Assembly (NCBI GenBank): GCA_022601195.1
Contig: JAHZIX010000049.1
Coordinates: 1-64,000, forward strand
Origin: Deltaproteobacteria bacterium
GTDB taxonomy: Bacteria > Acidobacteriota > Thermoanaerobaculia > Multivoradales > JAHZIX01
DNA length: 64,000 nucleotides
Direction: 5' to 3'
Shown: positions 19,300 to 28,657 of the stretch, piece by piece
How positions within the stretch are numbered: position 1 is the stretch's first letter
Layout of the letters: the number at the start of each line of letters is the position of its first letter
Translations under genes and position numbers: made by a program
The notes under the pieces: model-generated
The model's input: only the letters and a program-made list of their open reading frames with translations
The model's database searches: none
What the model was told of the DNA's origin: nothing

Positions 19300-19730
19300 T
19301 CGCGGTCGACAGCAACGTTCTGATCGCGGCCCATCGCTCGGAGCACCCTCAGCACTCTCTCTCAGCGGCGTTTCTGACCGAAATCGCTGAAGGCAGCATC
19401 CCTTGGACCTTGCCTGTCTTTTGCCTCGGTGAGTTCCTGCGAGTCGTGACCCACCCACGGGTCTTGACGCCCCCCTCGAACCAAGAAGTCGCGGTCCTAT
19501 TCCTAGATCGTCTGTTGGCGAGCCCCACCGCCCGGTTCTTGGTACCTGGCCCTCGGTTCTGGCCTCTCCTCAAAGAGTCCTCCCAGGCAGCCACGGCGAC
19601 GGGCAACGTGCTCTTCGGTGCCCAGATCGCTGCCTTGTGCCAGGAACACGGGGCATTGGATCTCGTCACCTTCGATCGAGACTTTGCCCTTTTCCCTCGG
19701 CTGAGTCCTCGACCTCCCACTGTAGAGTGA
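19296..19730 (+). CDS. vapC: VapC-type PIN-domain toxin, possibly degenerate
   Basis: 144 residues from a TTG start that overlaps the antitoxin stop. PIN ribonucleases use a cluster of acidic residues. D5 (IAVDSNVLIAA) and E46 (CLGEFLRV) are present, and the C-terminal pair is present in VTFDRDFALFP. The position normally occupied by Asp in the hDAxIAA helix reads LFGAQIAAL, that is Gly about residue 108, so the active site may be incomplete. Together with the frameshifted antitoxin, this suggests a module in decay, though a weakly active toxin cannot be excluded. Confidence 0.85.
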   Translation: MIAVDSNVLIAAHRSEHPQHSLSAAFLTEIAEGSIPWTLPVFCLGEFLRVVTHPRVLTPPSNQEVAVLFLDRLLASPTARFLVPGPRFWPLLKESSQAATATGNVLFGAQIAALCQEHGALDLVTFDRDFALFPRLSPRPPTVE

Positions 19731-19965
19731 AGCTGCCCGCGTCCAAGTAGATCCTGACCTCGCCATCTCGATTTCGATTCCAACTCCACTCGTCAGCGAC
19801 CCTACAACCCAGATTCCAACCGGGTCGGATAGAATCGAGCCAGTTCTTCCCCCCAAAGTGTGAGCAGTACCTGGGAACGATTGCAGGAAGCGATCTGCCC
19901 AGCAGTCCTAGCCCTGTCTCGGTGGAAGTTTTTATCGACCTATACCGACCCGAAGGAGAAGAGAA

Positions 19966-20673
19966 GTGAAGATATCCCTGGCCAAGAAACTCAGCGCCCT
20001 ATCCCTGAGCCTCGCCTTGGTGGCAGTCTGGTCTCCCGACGCCCTGGCGAAGAAAAAGAAGAAGAAGGCGGGAAAGACTCCTCAGGTCATGACCGGAACC
20101 CTCGACGATGGCAAACTGGTCACTTCCTGGTTCTCACCAGACGGGCTGGCCTTCGTGGAAACGGATGAAGTGGACTATTTCTGGGCTCGAGAAGGGTTCT
20201 CTCTGGACGGTCAGAGCTTCCACTTCGAAACCTGGCCGGAACATGAATTTCTGGCCGAAGCTGCCGAGGAACGAGACGAAAACGACCACCGCCTGGCCCG
20301 GCAGATGAACTCGGATATGGCCCGTTCCTTCTCGGATGTCCTAGGCAGGGTCTTCGGTGACCGCGCCACCACTTCCACCACAGAGGGAGACATCCTGGTG
20401 GAAGGGCGCATCGTCGATTGCAGCACGGGAAACACTGCCGCCAAGATGTTCGTCGGCTTCGGCGCTGGCGCCGGCTACACCACCATCGACTTGAAGTTCA
20501 CCGACCAGAGTAGTGGTGAGCTCGTGGCTGCTGTCCATCACCGCGTGGTCAGCGGAACGACCTGGTCGACAACGGACAGCAAGTTTTTCAAGTGGATCAA
20601 GAAGATGGGCAACGCCTTGGAGGAAGATGACTTCGGCGGAGTGTATCGAGACGGTGATCCGGTCAAGGAATAA
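19966..20673 (+). CDS. Exported DUF4410-like protein
   Basis: 235 residues from a GTG with a good ribosome site (GAAGGAGAAGAG). The signal peptide ends near SPDALA, followed by a Lys-rich patch (AKKKKKKAGK). The C-terminal half has EGRIVDCSTGNTAAKMFVGF followed by TIDLKFTDQSSGELV, the pattern of the DUF4410 family, whose members are periplasmic or outer-membrane proteins of unknown role. No membrane helix lies outside the signal. It stands alone, with about 230 bases upstream and 365 downstream free of genes. Confidence 0.8.
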   Translation: MKISLAKKLSALSLSLALVAVWSPDALAKKKKKKAGKTPQVMTGTLDDGKLVTSWFSPDGLAFVETDEVDYFWAREGFSLDGQSFHFETWPEHEFLAEAAEERDENDHRLARQMNSDMARSFSDVLGRVFGDRATTSTTEGDILVEGRIVDCSTGNTAAKMFVGFGAGAGYTTIDLKFTDQSSGELVAAVHHRVVSGTTWSTTDSKFFKWIKKMGNALEEDDFGGVYRDGDPVKE

Positions 20674-21038
20674 AGAAAATTGAGGGTTTCACTGGCGGGA
20701 TCAGGGGTGGGCTTCCGTATACATCAATAAGCATCCAAGATAAATCGGGTGCATTATTTAGTACCTACCAATATCCCACCCCAAACCCTCGCAGACCCTA
20801 CCTCCTGCCCCCTCCCCCAATCGGGGAGGGGAGCCTGCCTTTTCCCCGGCTCGAAAGAACGACTTTTTCCTTCCCTCGTCTTATACCGGCTGGTCTCTTG
20901 GGGACTCGGCCCCTAGCTCCGGATCCCATTTCCAGACCCCGTCAGGCCTGCCAGCACAACGGTCGATGACTTCTGGACTCTTGCGCTTATACTGTAGGTT
21001 CGACAGCCTTTTCACCACTTACCAGCAAGAGGGTTTCC
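20674..21038. other. Gene-free spacer of 365 bases
   Basis: No reading frame of substance. It contains the terminator-like hairpin at 20809-20831 and, presumably near 20950-21030, the promoter of the next gene, of which I see no clear consensus. Confidence 0.6.
20809..20831 (+). terminator. Hairpin, possible terminator
   Basis: Perfect 9-base stem CCCCTCCCC / GGGGAGGGG with loop CAATC. Only a short T run follows (CCTTTTCCCC at 20838-20847), so intrinsic termination is plausible but not certain. Confidence 0.5.
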
Positions 21039-21851
21039 ATGATCTCTAAGTCCGCTTTCAGCGCTTTCTCCATCTGCCTGGCCTTGTCCTTCATTTTCGC
21101 TCTTTCGGCCCTAGTTCCTTCCCCTCTCCAGGCTGGCTCTGCTAGCTCAGAGATGATCGTGGATGCCATGGTCGAAGCCCATGGCGGCATGACAGCTTGG
21201 GCAGAAGCACCTACGGTCAGCTGGCAGGATGCTTTTCTCCCCCCCGGTGCCCCAGCCCCCATCACCGCCCAAATCACCGTCGAGCAAGGCCTCCGGCGGG
21301 CTTATGCGGACTTTCCAGGGACCGAGATGAGCTTCGCCTGGGACGGCGAGAAGGCTTGGAGTCAGAATTGGGGCTTGCCGTTTCCGCCCCGTTTCATGGC
21401 CCTACTCAACTATCACTTCCTCAACCTCCCCTGGCTCGCCAAGGACCCTGGGGTCCACCTCGGAGCACCGGGAGTCGGGAAGTTGAAGGGAGATCCAACG
21501 GAGTACATCACCGTCAAGATCACCTATGGGGATGGAGTCGGAGATACCCCGAAGGACTACTACATCCTCTACATTCACCCCAAGACCCACCAGCTCAAAG
21601 CCTGTAGCTACATCGTGACCTATCGCGCCATCCTGCCGGAAGGCATGGAAACCAGCCCCCAGAACACTCTGATCTATGACGACTTCGCCGACGTAGGCGG
21701 TCTTCTGGTACCGACCCAATACACGATCTACCAGGCAGACCATTCCGTCTACGCCAGCGCGACGATCCAAGATTGGTCCTTCGAAAAGACCTTCGATGAG
21801 GCTCGCATGGAGATGGCCGAAGGCGCGGTCGTCGATACCTCCCAACCTTGA
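21039..21851 (+). CDS. Exported protein, DUF6503/LolA-like fold suspected
   Basis: 270 residues with a signal peptide (LALSFIFALSALVPSPLQAG). Motifs in order are IVDAMVEAHGGMTAW near residue 40, WDGEKAWSQNWG near 110, YYILYIHPKTHQLKACSYI near 170 and NTLIYDDFADVGGLLVPTQY near 210. This order (a helix with HGG, substrate-exposed strands, then a pair of long strands) is that of a half-barrel protein similar to LolA/LolB or DUF6503. Lipid or hydrophobic-ligand handling in the periplasm is possible but unproven. No lipobox Cys is seen. The next gene is convergent. Confidence 0.75.
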   Translation: MISKSAFSAFSICLALSFIFALSALVPSPLQAGSASSEMIVDAMVEAHGGMTAWAEAPTVSWQDAFLPPGAPAPITAQITVEQGLRRAYADFPGTEMSFAWDGEKAWSQNWGLPFPPRFMALLNYHFLNLPWLAKDPGVHLGAPGVGKLKGDPTEYITVKITYGDGVGDTPKDYYILYIHPKTHQLKACSYIVTYRAILPEGMETSPQNTLIYDDFADVGGLLVPTQYTIYQADHSVYASATIQDWSFEKTFDEARMEMAEGAVVDTSQP

Positions 21852-21882
21852 GCCTCGACCGAGTGAGACCAGCCCCGAGAGA

Positions 21883-24561
21883 CTAGCCCGAGGTGGCTGC
21901 CGCCTCAGCTCGAGCCTCGGAGAGTAACTCCAGGACCTCGGGCTGGGCTGCGGCCGCTGTTTCCACTCTTGCCAAGAGAGTGGCTGCCGCCTCGGGTCGC
22001 CCCACTCCACGGTAGGCCTTGATCAGCGGCAGGACGGTCTTGACGGAAGCTTCCGAGTCGAGACCTTGGGTTGTTTCCAGAATCACCAAAGCTCTTTCCA
22101 GCAGGGGAATTGCCGCAGCGGCGCCGACTTCCTCGAGGCGCAGGTCTCCCCAGCGGCGGAGGACCAGGGCGACCTTTGGATGATCGGGATGATTGAGTCG
22201 CTCGGTCATCCCCAAGGCCCTCTCAAAGGCCTGCTCAGCTTCGTCGAAACGCCCCTGCTTTCTGCGTAGGGCAGCTATGTTGTTCAGGGAGTCGCAAATC
22301 CGCGGGTGATCTCCCTCAAAGAACTCATCCCAGATCTGAAACGCCTTCTCGAAGTACTCGGCAGCGCCATCGATGTCCTGGTTCAGATAACGAATCGCCC
22401 CGATGTTGTTGTAGCTCTGAGCCGTATCTGGATGGACTTCACCGAAAACGGCGCGGCGCTGTTCCAGGGCCTCGCGATAGAGCCCTTCGGCCTCATCCAG
22501 CTCTCCTTGCCCACGCACCACGCGGGCCAGATTGTTGACGCAGGTCGCAATGTCCGCATGGGGCTCCGACAGCCTAATGCGAAGACTTCTCAGCACACCT
22601 CGGAGCAGATCCTCCGCCTCTTCCAGCTCTCCCTGTCCCCGCAAGGACACCGCGAGATTGTTGCGCAGGCGGATCCCATGCTGGCTCTCCAAATCTCCGA
22701 GCTTTCGTCGCAGGCTCATGGCTTCCCGATAGAATTCTTCCGAGCGCTCAAAGTCACTTTTCTCGCTCAACAAGACACCGAAATCATTGGCGACCCTCGC
22801 CCGCAGGGCTTTCTCCTTGGGATGCTGCGCCAGCTCGACCCACAACTCTTCGTAGAGCTCCTCCGCCTCGCGGAGTCTCCCCATGGTGGCCCAAATCCGC
22901 CCCTGCAAGCTCTTGGTCGCCACGGTTTCCGGAGCGAACTCTCCTCGACTCTCACCCCATAGCCGAACACTCTCCGCCACATTTTCATCGGCTCGCTGGT
23001 AGTCACCGATCCCCAGGAAGGATTCACCGATCGCCTCTGCGAGGCGAGCTCGCACCTCAGGATCTGCCTGCCGGTCCTGCTGAATCCGCTCGGCCGCCTG
23101 AGTGAGCAGCTCGGTGGCTGAAATCTGCCCGCCGGGACGATGGGTGGTCGGGTCCGGCGTCCGAAAGGTCTCCACGAGGAAGCGGGAGAGACGATCCGAG
23201 ATCTCAGCCTCTCGACGCGCCTGATCCCACCCCGCGATAGCCACCCCAAGAGCGCCAAGCAAGGAGGTCGCCACGAGGATGCCCGCCGCCACCGCCTTGA
23301 AGTGACGCCGGACGAAGCGGTCCAGGTTGTAGCTCCAGGACTCGGGTCTGGCCCGAATGGGCATTTGGGCCAAATACCGCTGCAGGTCATCCCGCAGCGC
23401 CTCCACCGATCCATAGCGCCTTTCCGGTTGATGACGCAGGGCCTTGAGGACGATGGTGTCGAGATCTCCCTGAAGCCGTCTCACTAGTTTGGAAACCGTG
23501 GTCGACCGCAACCGGGATCTCTCCTCCGGAGGCAACTCGGTGGTCTTCGGGTCATCGCTCTCCCCAGCGGTCGTCAACAACCTCTGGGAAGGCCGCTGGG
23601 GATCTCTTTCCAACTTCTTGCGGGTCTGCTCCAGGGGAGTTCGGCCGGACCGGGCCAAAGCCCGCAACCCGGTGAGCAACTCGTAGAGAACTAGGCCGAG
23701 GGAGTAGACATCCGTCGCCGTAGTCACTCCCTCACCATCGAGTTGCTCCGGCGCTGCATAGGCGGGGGTTAGAGGCACCCCGAAAAGAGAGGTCAGATCG
23801 TCGCGAGCACCGGCTTGATCCATGGGCTCCAGAAGTTTGGCGACGCCGAAGTCGAGGATCTTCACCTCTCCCTCGGCAGAGACCAGGATATTGCTGGGCT
23901 TGAGGTCTCGATGCACCACCAATTTTCCATGGGCATATTCGATGGCTTCGCAAACCTGACAAAAGAGGCGAAGCCGTGCTTCCAAGTCGAGCTCGTTGGC
24001 GTCGCAATAGCGATCGAGAGGCAATCCCTCCACCACCTCCATGACAATGTAAGGCTGCCCATCGGAGGCGGCTCCGCCGTCGAAGAGGCGCGCGATACTC
24101 GGGTGGCTCAAGGAAGCGAGAATCCGCTGCTCGTCTCGAAACCTCTCGACCATGGCAGAATCGGCTCGGTCCATACGCACGAGCTTGATGGCCACCGGGT
24201 GGTCGAAGGCCGCATCCTGTCTTTCTCCCAGATAGACAGTGGCCATGCCCCCTTCGCCGAGTCGCTGCAACAACCGGTAGCCACCGATGACCGAGCCCAA
24301 ACGGGGATCCGTGGCGTCCTCCTCACCCGGATCCGGATGGGAGTCCCCAGCGGGGGAATCCCCAGAAACGGAAGTTCCGGTGCGAGGAGAGGTGTCCTGC
24401 TCTTCGTGGTGAGAGTCGAGGAGGTCCTCGAGAGCCATCCGCAAGGCGAAATCGCCCCGCCCCAGCTCCTCGAGTCGCAGGACGCGCTGCGCCGGTTCCA
24501 AGTCCAGCAACTCGTCCACCAAGGGGGCGAGGCGATTCCAGCGGTCCAGGTCCGCGGTCAT
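21883..24561 (-). CDS. Transmembrane Ser/Thr protein kinase with TPR tail
   Basis: 892 residues. An N-terminal helical region (1-85) is followed by a complete kinase domain at about 90-370: P-loop LGEGGMATVYLG, Lys in VAIKLVRM, catalytic loop VHRDLKPSN, KILDFGVAKLL and YAAPEQ. A membrane helix lies near 425-447 (AVAAGILVATSLLGALGVAI), and TPRs fill residues 500-885 (EEAEDLLRGVLRSL and DEAEGLYREALEQ types). The kinase faces the cytoplasm, the TPR part the periplasm. It is similar in plan to the two kinases at 29281 and 34555 but has no sigma factor next to it. Substrates are unknown. Confidence 0.93.
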   Translation of the reverse strand: MTADLDRWNRLAPLVDELLDLEPAQRVLRLEELGRGDFALRMALEDLLDSHHEEQDTSPRTGTSVSGDSPAGDSHPDPGEEDATDPRLGSVIGGYRLLQRLGEGGMATVYLGERQDAAFDHPVAIKLVRMDRADSAMVERFRDEQRILASLSHPSIARLFDGGAASDGQPYIVMEVVEGLPLDRYCDANELDLEARLRLFCQVCEAIEYAHGKLVVHRDLKPSNILVSAEGEVKILDFGVAKLLEPMDQAGARDDLTSLFGVPLTPAYAAPEQLDGEGVTTATDVYSLGLVLYELLTGLRALARSGRTPLEQTRKKLERDPQRPSQRLLTTAGESDDPKTTELPPEERSRLRSTTVSKLVRRLQGDLDTIVLKALRHQPERRYGSVEALRDDLQRYLAQMPIRARPESWSYNLDRFVRRHFKAVAAGILVATSLLGALGVAIAGWDQARREAEISDRLSRFLVETFRTPDPTTHRPGGQISATELLTQAAERIQQDRQADPEVRARLAEAIGESFLGIGDYQRADENVAESVRLWGESRGEFAPETVATKSLQGRIWATMGRLREAEELYEELWVELAQHPKEKALRARVANDFGVLLSEKSDFERSEEFYREAMSLRRKLGDLESQHGIRLRNNLAVSLRGQGELEEAEDLLRGVLRSLRIRLSEPHADIATCVNNLARVVRGQGELDEAEGLYREALEQRRAVFGEVHPDTAQSYNNIGAIRYLNQDIDGAAEYFEKAFQIWDEFFEGDHPRICDSLNNIAALRRKQGRFDEAEQAFERALGMTERLNHPDHPKVALVLRRWGDLRLEEVGAAAAIPLLERALVILETTQGLDSEASVKTVLPLIKAYRGVGRPEAAATLLARVETAAAAQPEVLELLSEARAEAAATSG

Positions 24562-24975
24562 GAAAGCAACCCCGTTGGCCCGGACCCACCACTGAAAGAG
24601 ATTCTTCCACCGGCCACGGTGGTAGTCATGAGATTGAGGAAAAGAGTATCGAGGGTGTTGAAGGAAGTCTGCAGGAGTAGGGCGAGCTTACTTTGGCCTT
24701 TTGTCTTCCCCACCCACACCAGATGCTCGACCTCGGCCATCCAACCATACTCCCTACCCGGCAACGACCACCCAGCTGTGGAACCCTCAAGGTGATGTTG
24801 CCAGAGAGATGCTACTACGAGGCAGGCCGTCCCTCGCCGGATTCTGAAGCGAAAAGAAAAATCCGTCGACCGCTAAGCCCAGAACGACCGGCGACGTGCC
24901 TCCTATTCAACATTCTCCGGTAGGACTGCTACTCTTGCCAAGTTCGAATCAAGACTGAGAAGGGGACCTTTACCG
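24562..24975. other. Divergent intergenic region, 414 bases
   Basis: Lies between the kinase (minus) and the hydrolase (plus), so it must hold both promoters. I see no credible small gene, repeat or hairpin in it. Confidence 0.5.
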
Positions 24976-25695
24976 ATGGCTGAGCAGAACCTCTATTTCC
25001 GCCAACTCCTGGCCGGCCAGGAAGTGGCCAAAACCAACCCGGTAGCCGGGCAGATGCGCAATTTCATGTATTTGATCGGTGACCCAGAGAAGCGCGAGGC
25101 CCTGGTGGTCGATCCAGCTTGGGATGTGGACAGCATCCTGAAAGTCGCTGAGGAAGACGACTACAAAGTGGTGGGGGCTCTGGTCACCCATTACCACCCG
25201 GATCACTGCGGAGGCACCATGTTCGGCTACACCGTCGAAGGTCTGGCTCGCCTCCTCGAAAAAGGCGGAGTGCCCATCTTCGTCAACAAACACGAGGCCG
25301 AAGGCCTCAAGAAAATCACCGGCGTTTCCGATAGTGACCTACGCAAAGTCGACGATGGAGACACCACCCGCGTCGGCAGTGTGGAAGTGAAATTCCTCCA
25401 CACCCCTGGGCACACCCCCGGCAGCCAATGCTTTCTCCTCGGCAACCGATTGGTGGCCGGAGACACCCTCTTCGTCCAAGGCTGCGGCCGCGTCGACCTC
25501 CCCGGCGGCGACCCGGAAACCATGTACCACACCCTCACCGGCAAGCTGGCCAAATTGCCAGCCGACACCATCCTCTACCCCGGCCACCACTACGGCCCCA
25601 CCCCCACCTCCACCATCGGCGACGAGCTGGCTCAGAACCACTATTTGCGCATTCGATCTCTGGAGGATTGGCGGCGGTTGATGGGGATTGGGTAG
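24976..25695 (+). CDS. Metallo-beta-lactamase-fold hydrolase (glyoxalase II-like)
   Basis: 239 residues. The zinc-binding signature is H72-Y-H74-P-D76-H77 (THYHPDHCGG), followed by LHTPGHTPGS (third His), GDTLF (bridging Asp) and LYPGHHYGP (last His). This spacing fits hydroxyacylglutathione-hydrolase-like thioesterases and persulfide dioxygenase relatives; which of these it is cannot be settled from the sequence. No signal peptide, so cytoplasmic. The frame starts with MAEQNLYF after GGGGACC. Monocistronic, followed by decayed genes on the other strand. Confidence 0.9.
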   Translation: MAEQNLYFRQLLAGQEVAKTNPVAGQMRNFMYLIGDPEKREALVVDPAWDVDSILKVAEEDDYKVVGALVTHYHPDHCGGTMFGYTVEGLARLLEKGGVPIFVNKHEAEGLKKITGVSDSDLRKVDDGDTTRVGSVEVKFLHTPGHTPGSQCFLLGNRLVAGDTLFVQGCGRVDLPGGDPETMYHTLTGKLAKLPADTILYPGHHYGPTPTSTIGDELAQNHYLRIRSLEDWRRLMGIG

Positions 25696-25730
25696 GCGCT
25701 TCAACTCAAATCCAAACGAATCGAAGCAAC

Positions 25731-26034
25731 CTAGAGTCTCTCTCGTCTTAGTTCGAGCGTTTTTCGGAGCACCGGGAGCACGGCCTTGTCCTTGTCCCGA
25801 TTCGCTAGCTCTTTGCTTTCAATAACCTTGGAGAGAGTTAGGACTCGGAGACGGAGTTTACCGAGTTGGAGAGTCCTCACCGAATCGAGAAGATCTTCGA
25901 ACCCAGAGCTGCCGATGGCTCTCATCACATCGAGTGGGCCGAGTTGAGTTAGGAGGAGGTTTGTGCGGATCGTCAATGAACTCGACCTCATGCTGATCAA
26001 GAAGCTCGAGAATCTGAAGAAACTTAGGAGACAT
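25731..26034 (-). pseudogene. Nucleotidyltransferase-type gene with internal deletion
   Basis: Starts with ATG at 26034 (MSPKFLQILELLDQHEVEFI), the usual N-terminus of small nucleotidyltransferases of the AbiEii/minimal-nucleotidyltransferase kind. The expected GG..., D-x-D catalytic region is missing. In another frame the C-terminal part resumes at about 25970: TNLLLTQLGPLDVMRAIG, FEDLLDSVRTLQLG and KVIESKELANRDKDKAVLPV, to a stop at 25731. A deletion of roughly 200 bases at about 25971, with loss of frame, explains this. No active product is expected. Confidence 0.7.
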
Positions 26035-26218
26035 CGGCAGCTTCTCGCAGCAGCCACACCGTATCGATCATGTCCTGAGCCGCTTCCAGCCGCTCGAGGG
26101 GGCTCAGCTCCAGCATCCAAAGGATCAGGCTCACATCGACACCCTCCTTTGAATACGCTTCCGCCGGCTCGATTCCCTCGGGTAGATCAGCCGAGGGCAC
26201 TGTCCTTGGAGTCGCCAT
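26024..26218 (-). CDS. Small protein, partner of the decayed nucleotidyltransferase
   Basis: 64 residues (MATPRTVPSADLPEG...). The segment VDVSLILWMLELSPLERLEAAQDMIDTVW fits short helical proteins that precede nucleotidyltransferase genes, for which an antitoxin-like role has been proposed. It overlaps the next gene by 11 bases. The frame is intact, but with the partner lost it may be a remnant. Confidence 0.6.
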   Translation of the reverse strand: MATPRTVPSADLPEGIEPAEAYSKEGVDVSLILWMLELSPLERLEAAQDMIDTVWLLREAADVS

Positions 26219-26660
26219 ATAGTGAGCCTAGCACGGGACATGAAAGAGGGCTGGAACCGAGCGGAGGCAGCGCTTCTTCAACCGTAGAACTTGTCCGGCG
26301 AAAGTCCCAGACAGCTGAGCAAAGCCTCACCGGACGGCTCGATAGCAGAGCAGTGAAACCACACCGACCTGTTCTGACGGTGGAACAGTAGAGTTTCGTC
26401 AAAAACGGCCAGCTGACCGGTGGGGAAGATTCCTTGGCCTGCGTCGCCGCGATGAATGCTGAGCTACTCGGCGAAAGGTATCGATAGGGTTCGTTGTCAT
26501 GCATTCATCCCTCTGTGCTCTCTCAGGCGGTTCGCAGGAGATCCCTCTAACGCCACTCCAGGAAATCCAAACCACCCACGAACAGCGCCTCTCCCGCTGA
26601 GACAATGAACCTTGCGGGAATCACTGCGTATGTCGTCGCAGATCTATTTTTGGAGGAACG
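26219..26660. other. Gene-free spacer of 442 bases
   Basis: Six-frame reading shows only short, low-similarity frames (up to about 105 codons on the minus strand) without a ribosome site or family resemblance. It carries the promoters for the minus-strand small protein and the plus-strand hydrolase. Confidence 0.5.
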
Positions 26661-28541
26661 ATGTACCGTTTGACCCGACTCTTTGTTGCCATCTCAATGA
26701 TCGTCGCTAGCCAGGGTTCAGCCTTTGGCGATAGCTCCGATACCCTTCCGTCCCACTTGGCTGCCCTTCCTCCCCACCTAGCGGCCCTACGTCTCCACGG
26801 GCCAGTGCTCATCGAGGGCCAGGCCGGCTCTCCCTTGGAGCAGCGTATGGGGGACCTCAACGTCCACGGAGTGTCGGTTGCCGTGTGCGGTGAAGGGACG
26901 GTCCATTGGGCTGAAGGGTGGGGTTTCGCTGACACCGACAGCGAGCAGCGGGTCACACCCAAGACTCTTTTCCAGGCCGCCTCGATCAGCAAACCGGTCT
27001 CCGCGGCAGGGGTGTTGCTTCAGGCCCAGGCGGGCAAGCTGGCCCTGGATCGCGATGTCAACGAATACCTCACCTCGTGGCGGTTGCCCGACAGTGAATT
27101 CAACCGCAACCAGGCGGTCACCCTGGAACGGATCCTCTCCCACGGTGGCGGCCTCACGGTGCACGGTTTCAGGGGATATGCAGCGGACGAGGCACTGCCG
27201 ACGGTTGTTCAAGTCCTCGATGGCGTCGAGCCTGCCAATAGCGCTCCGGTGCGGGTGGACCTCGAGCCCGGCAGCCGGTTCCGGTACTCCGGCGGCGGCT
27301 TCACCGTCGCCCAACTGGCTCTCAGCAATGCCCTCGGCGAGCCATTTCCAAAGCTCCTCGAGCGAACGGTGCTGCGGCCAGCAAGCATGAACGACAGCAC
27401 TTTCGAACAGCCCTTACCGGCCGCCAAGCGGCCCCAAGCCGCCACAGGCTACCGTGGCGACGGCGCTCGGCTGCCGGGCAAGCACCACACCTACCCGGAG
27501 ATGGCGGCGGCGGGCCTGTGGACGACACCCTCGGATCTGTGCAGCTTCGCCATGAGCGTTCAGAGCTCCCGAGCCGGTGAAGATGGGGCCCTACTCGGTA
27601 AGGCCATGGCCGAGCGGATGACCACGCCGGTCAATGGAGATGCAGGCCTCGGCTTCTTCATCCGCACCCTGGGCGACGAAATGTACTTTGCCCACGGCGG
27701 CGCCAACGAGGGCTTTCGATCGATGCTCATCGCCAGCCGCGACGGAGGCTTTGCCGCGGCGGTCATGGTCAACTCGGACAACGGTAGCCAGCTGGCCGAC
27801 GAGATCCTTCGCGGCATCGCCCAACGAAAGAACTGGCCCGGCTACCTACCGGAGCCTCTGCCGAATCTGCCGCTCTCAGAAAAAAAGCTAGCGGCGATCA
27901 CTGGCCGCTACCGGGTCCACGGCGACGAAGCCTTCGCCATCGACACGGCTGACGGTCAGCTCACGATGCGATCCTCCGACGGCAATGCCGTACCGCTGTT
28001 TCAAGTCGCCCCCGGCACCCTGGCCAGGATGGATCGAGAATGGAGCTATCGGGTCGAGCGGGAGGACGCACGGGTGACTGGAATCCTGCAAATCATGCCC
28101 GGTCGGGGGGGCGAAGAGGAGAGGACCCTTCTGGCGGGTCGCATGGGCGAGCAGGAGCGACTCCCCATGGACTGGCTGATAGAAGGCAATCGGGACAAGG
28201 CGGTGGCGGCGTATCGGAACCTCCATAGGGAGCATCCCGACGACCGGGGAGTGGCTGAGGACCGCCTCAACCAACTGGGTTACCGGCTCGCTGGGAGCGG
28301 CGAAATCGAGCAAGCTCTAGCGGTCCTCGAGGCCAATACTCAACTCTATCCCATGTCCGCCAACGCCTACGACAGCCTGGCCGAGATCACCCTGGCCAGT
28401 GGCAACCGCGAACGGGCCCTCCAGCTGTACCGCAAGGTGCTTCAAGTGCTGCCGAGAGACTCGAAAGCCAGTGAGGACTTGGGGCACCAGCTCAGGGTGA
28501 ATGCGGAAAGAAAGCTTCGCGAGCTCGGTAGTAAAAAGTAG
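26661..28541 (+). CDS. Exported serine hydrolase (class C beta-lactamase/PBP-like) with TPR tail
   Basis: 626 residues; signal peptide ending near QGSAFG. The serine beta-lactamase-related fold is shown by S108-I-S-K111 (FQAASISKP), Y209-S-G (FRYSGGG) and HGGANEGF near residue 340. Residues 410-500 resemble the DUF3471-type lid domain found in such enzymes. Residues 520-610 are TPR-like (AVAAYRNLHREHPDD, ALQLYRKVLQVLPRD). Members of this family act as esterases, D-amino-acid peptidases or beta-lactamases; the substrate cannot be read here. Lies 116 bases upstream of the first sigma factor gene. Confidence 0.9.
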   Translation: MYRLTRLFVAISMIVASQGSAFGDSSDTLPSHLAALPPHLAALRLHGPVLIEGQAGSPLEQRMGDLNVHGVSVAVCGEGTVHWAEGWGFADTDSEQRVTPKTLFQAASISKPVSAAGVLLQAQAGKLALDRDVNEYLTSWRLPDSEFNRNQAVTLERILSHGGGLTVHGFRGYAADEALPTVVQVLDGVEPANSAPVRVDLEPGSRFRYSGGGFTVAQLALSNALGEPFPKLLERTVLRPASMNDSTFEQPLPAAKRPQAATGYRGDGARLPGKHHTYPEMAAAGLWTTPSDLCSFAMSVQSSRAGEDGALLGKAMAERMTTPVNGDAGLGFFIRTLGDEMYFAHGGANEGFRSMLIASRDGGFAAAVMVNSDNGSQLADEILRGIAQRKNWPGYLPEPLPNLPLSEKKLAAITGRYRVHGDEAFAIDTADGQLTMRSSDGNAVPLFQVAPGTLARMDREWSYRVEREDARVTGILQIMPGRGGEEERTLLAGRMGEQERLPMDWLIEGNRDKAVAAYRNLHREHPDDRGVAEDRLNQLGYRLAGSGEIEQALAVLEANTQLYPMSANAYDSLAEITLASGNRERALQLYRKVLQVLPRDSKASEDLGHQLRVNAERKLRELGSKK

Positions 28542-28657
28542 CGGACCCCGAGGTGGCCTCGACCACCTTCCGTTTGAGGCATCTCTCCCAACAAATCACC
28601 ACGCTTCAGGGCCTCCTTTACGGCAGGCTGCGGCGCTCCAGGAGATCGAAATCGTGG

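Noticed and set aside
22306-24795. Plus-strand frames of 218 and 326 codons over the kinase gene
   Set aside because: Antisense to conserved kinase and TPR coding sequence; no family resemblance.
25731-26120. 129-codon minus-strand frame as an intact gene
   Set aside because: Its first third is out-of-frame sequence over the small upstream gene; only the C-terminal part is family-like, so it is treated as a piece of a pseudogene.
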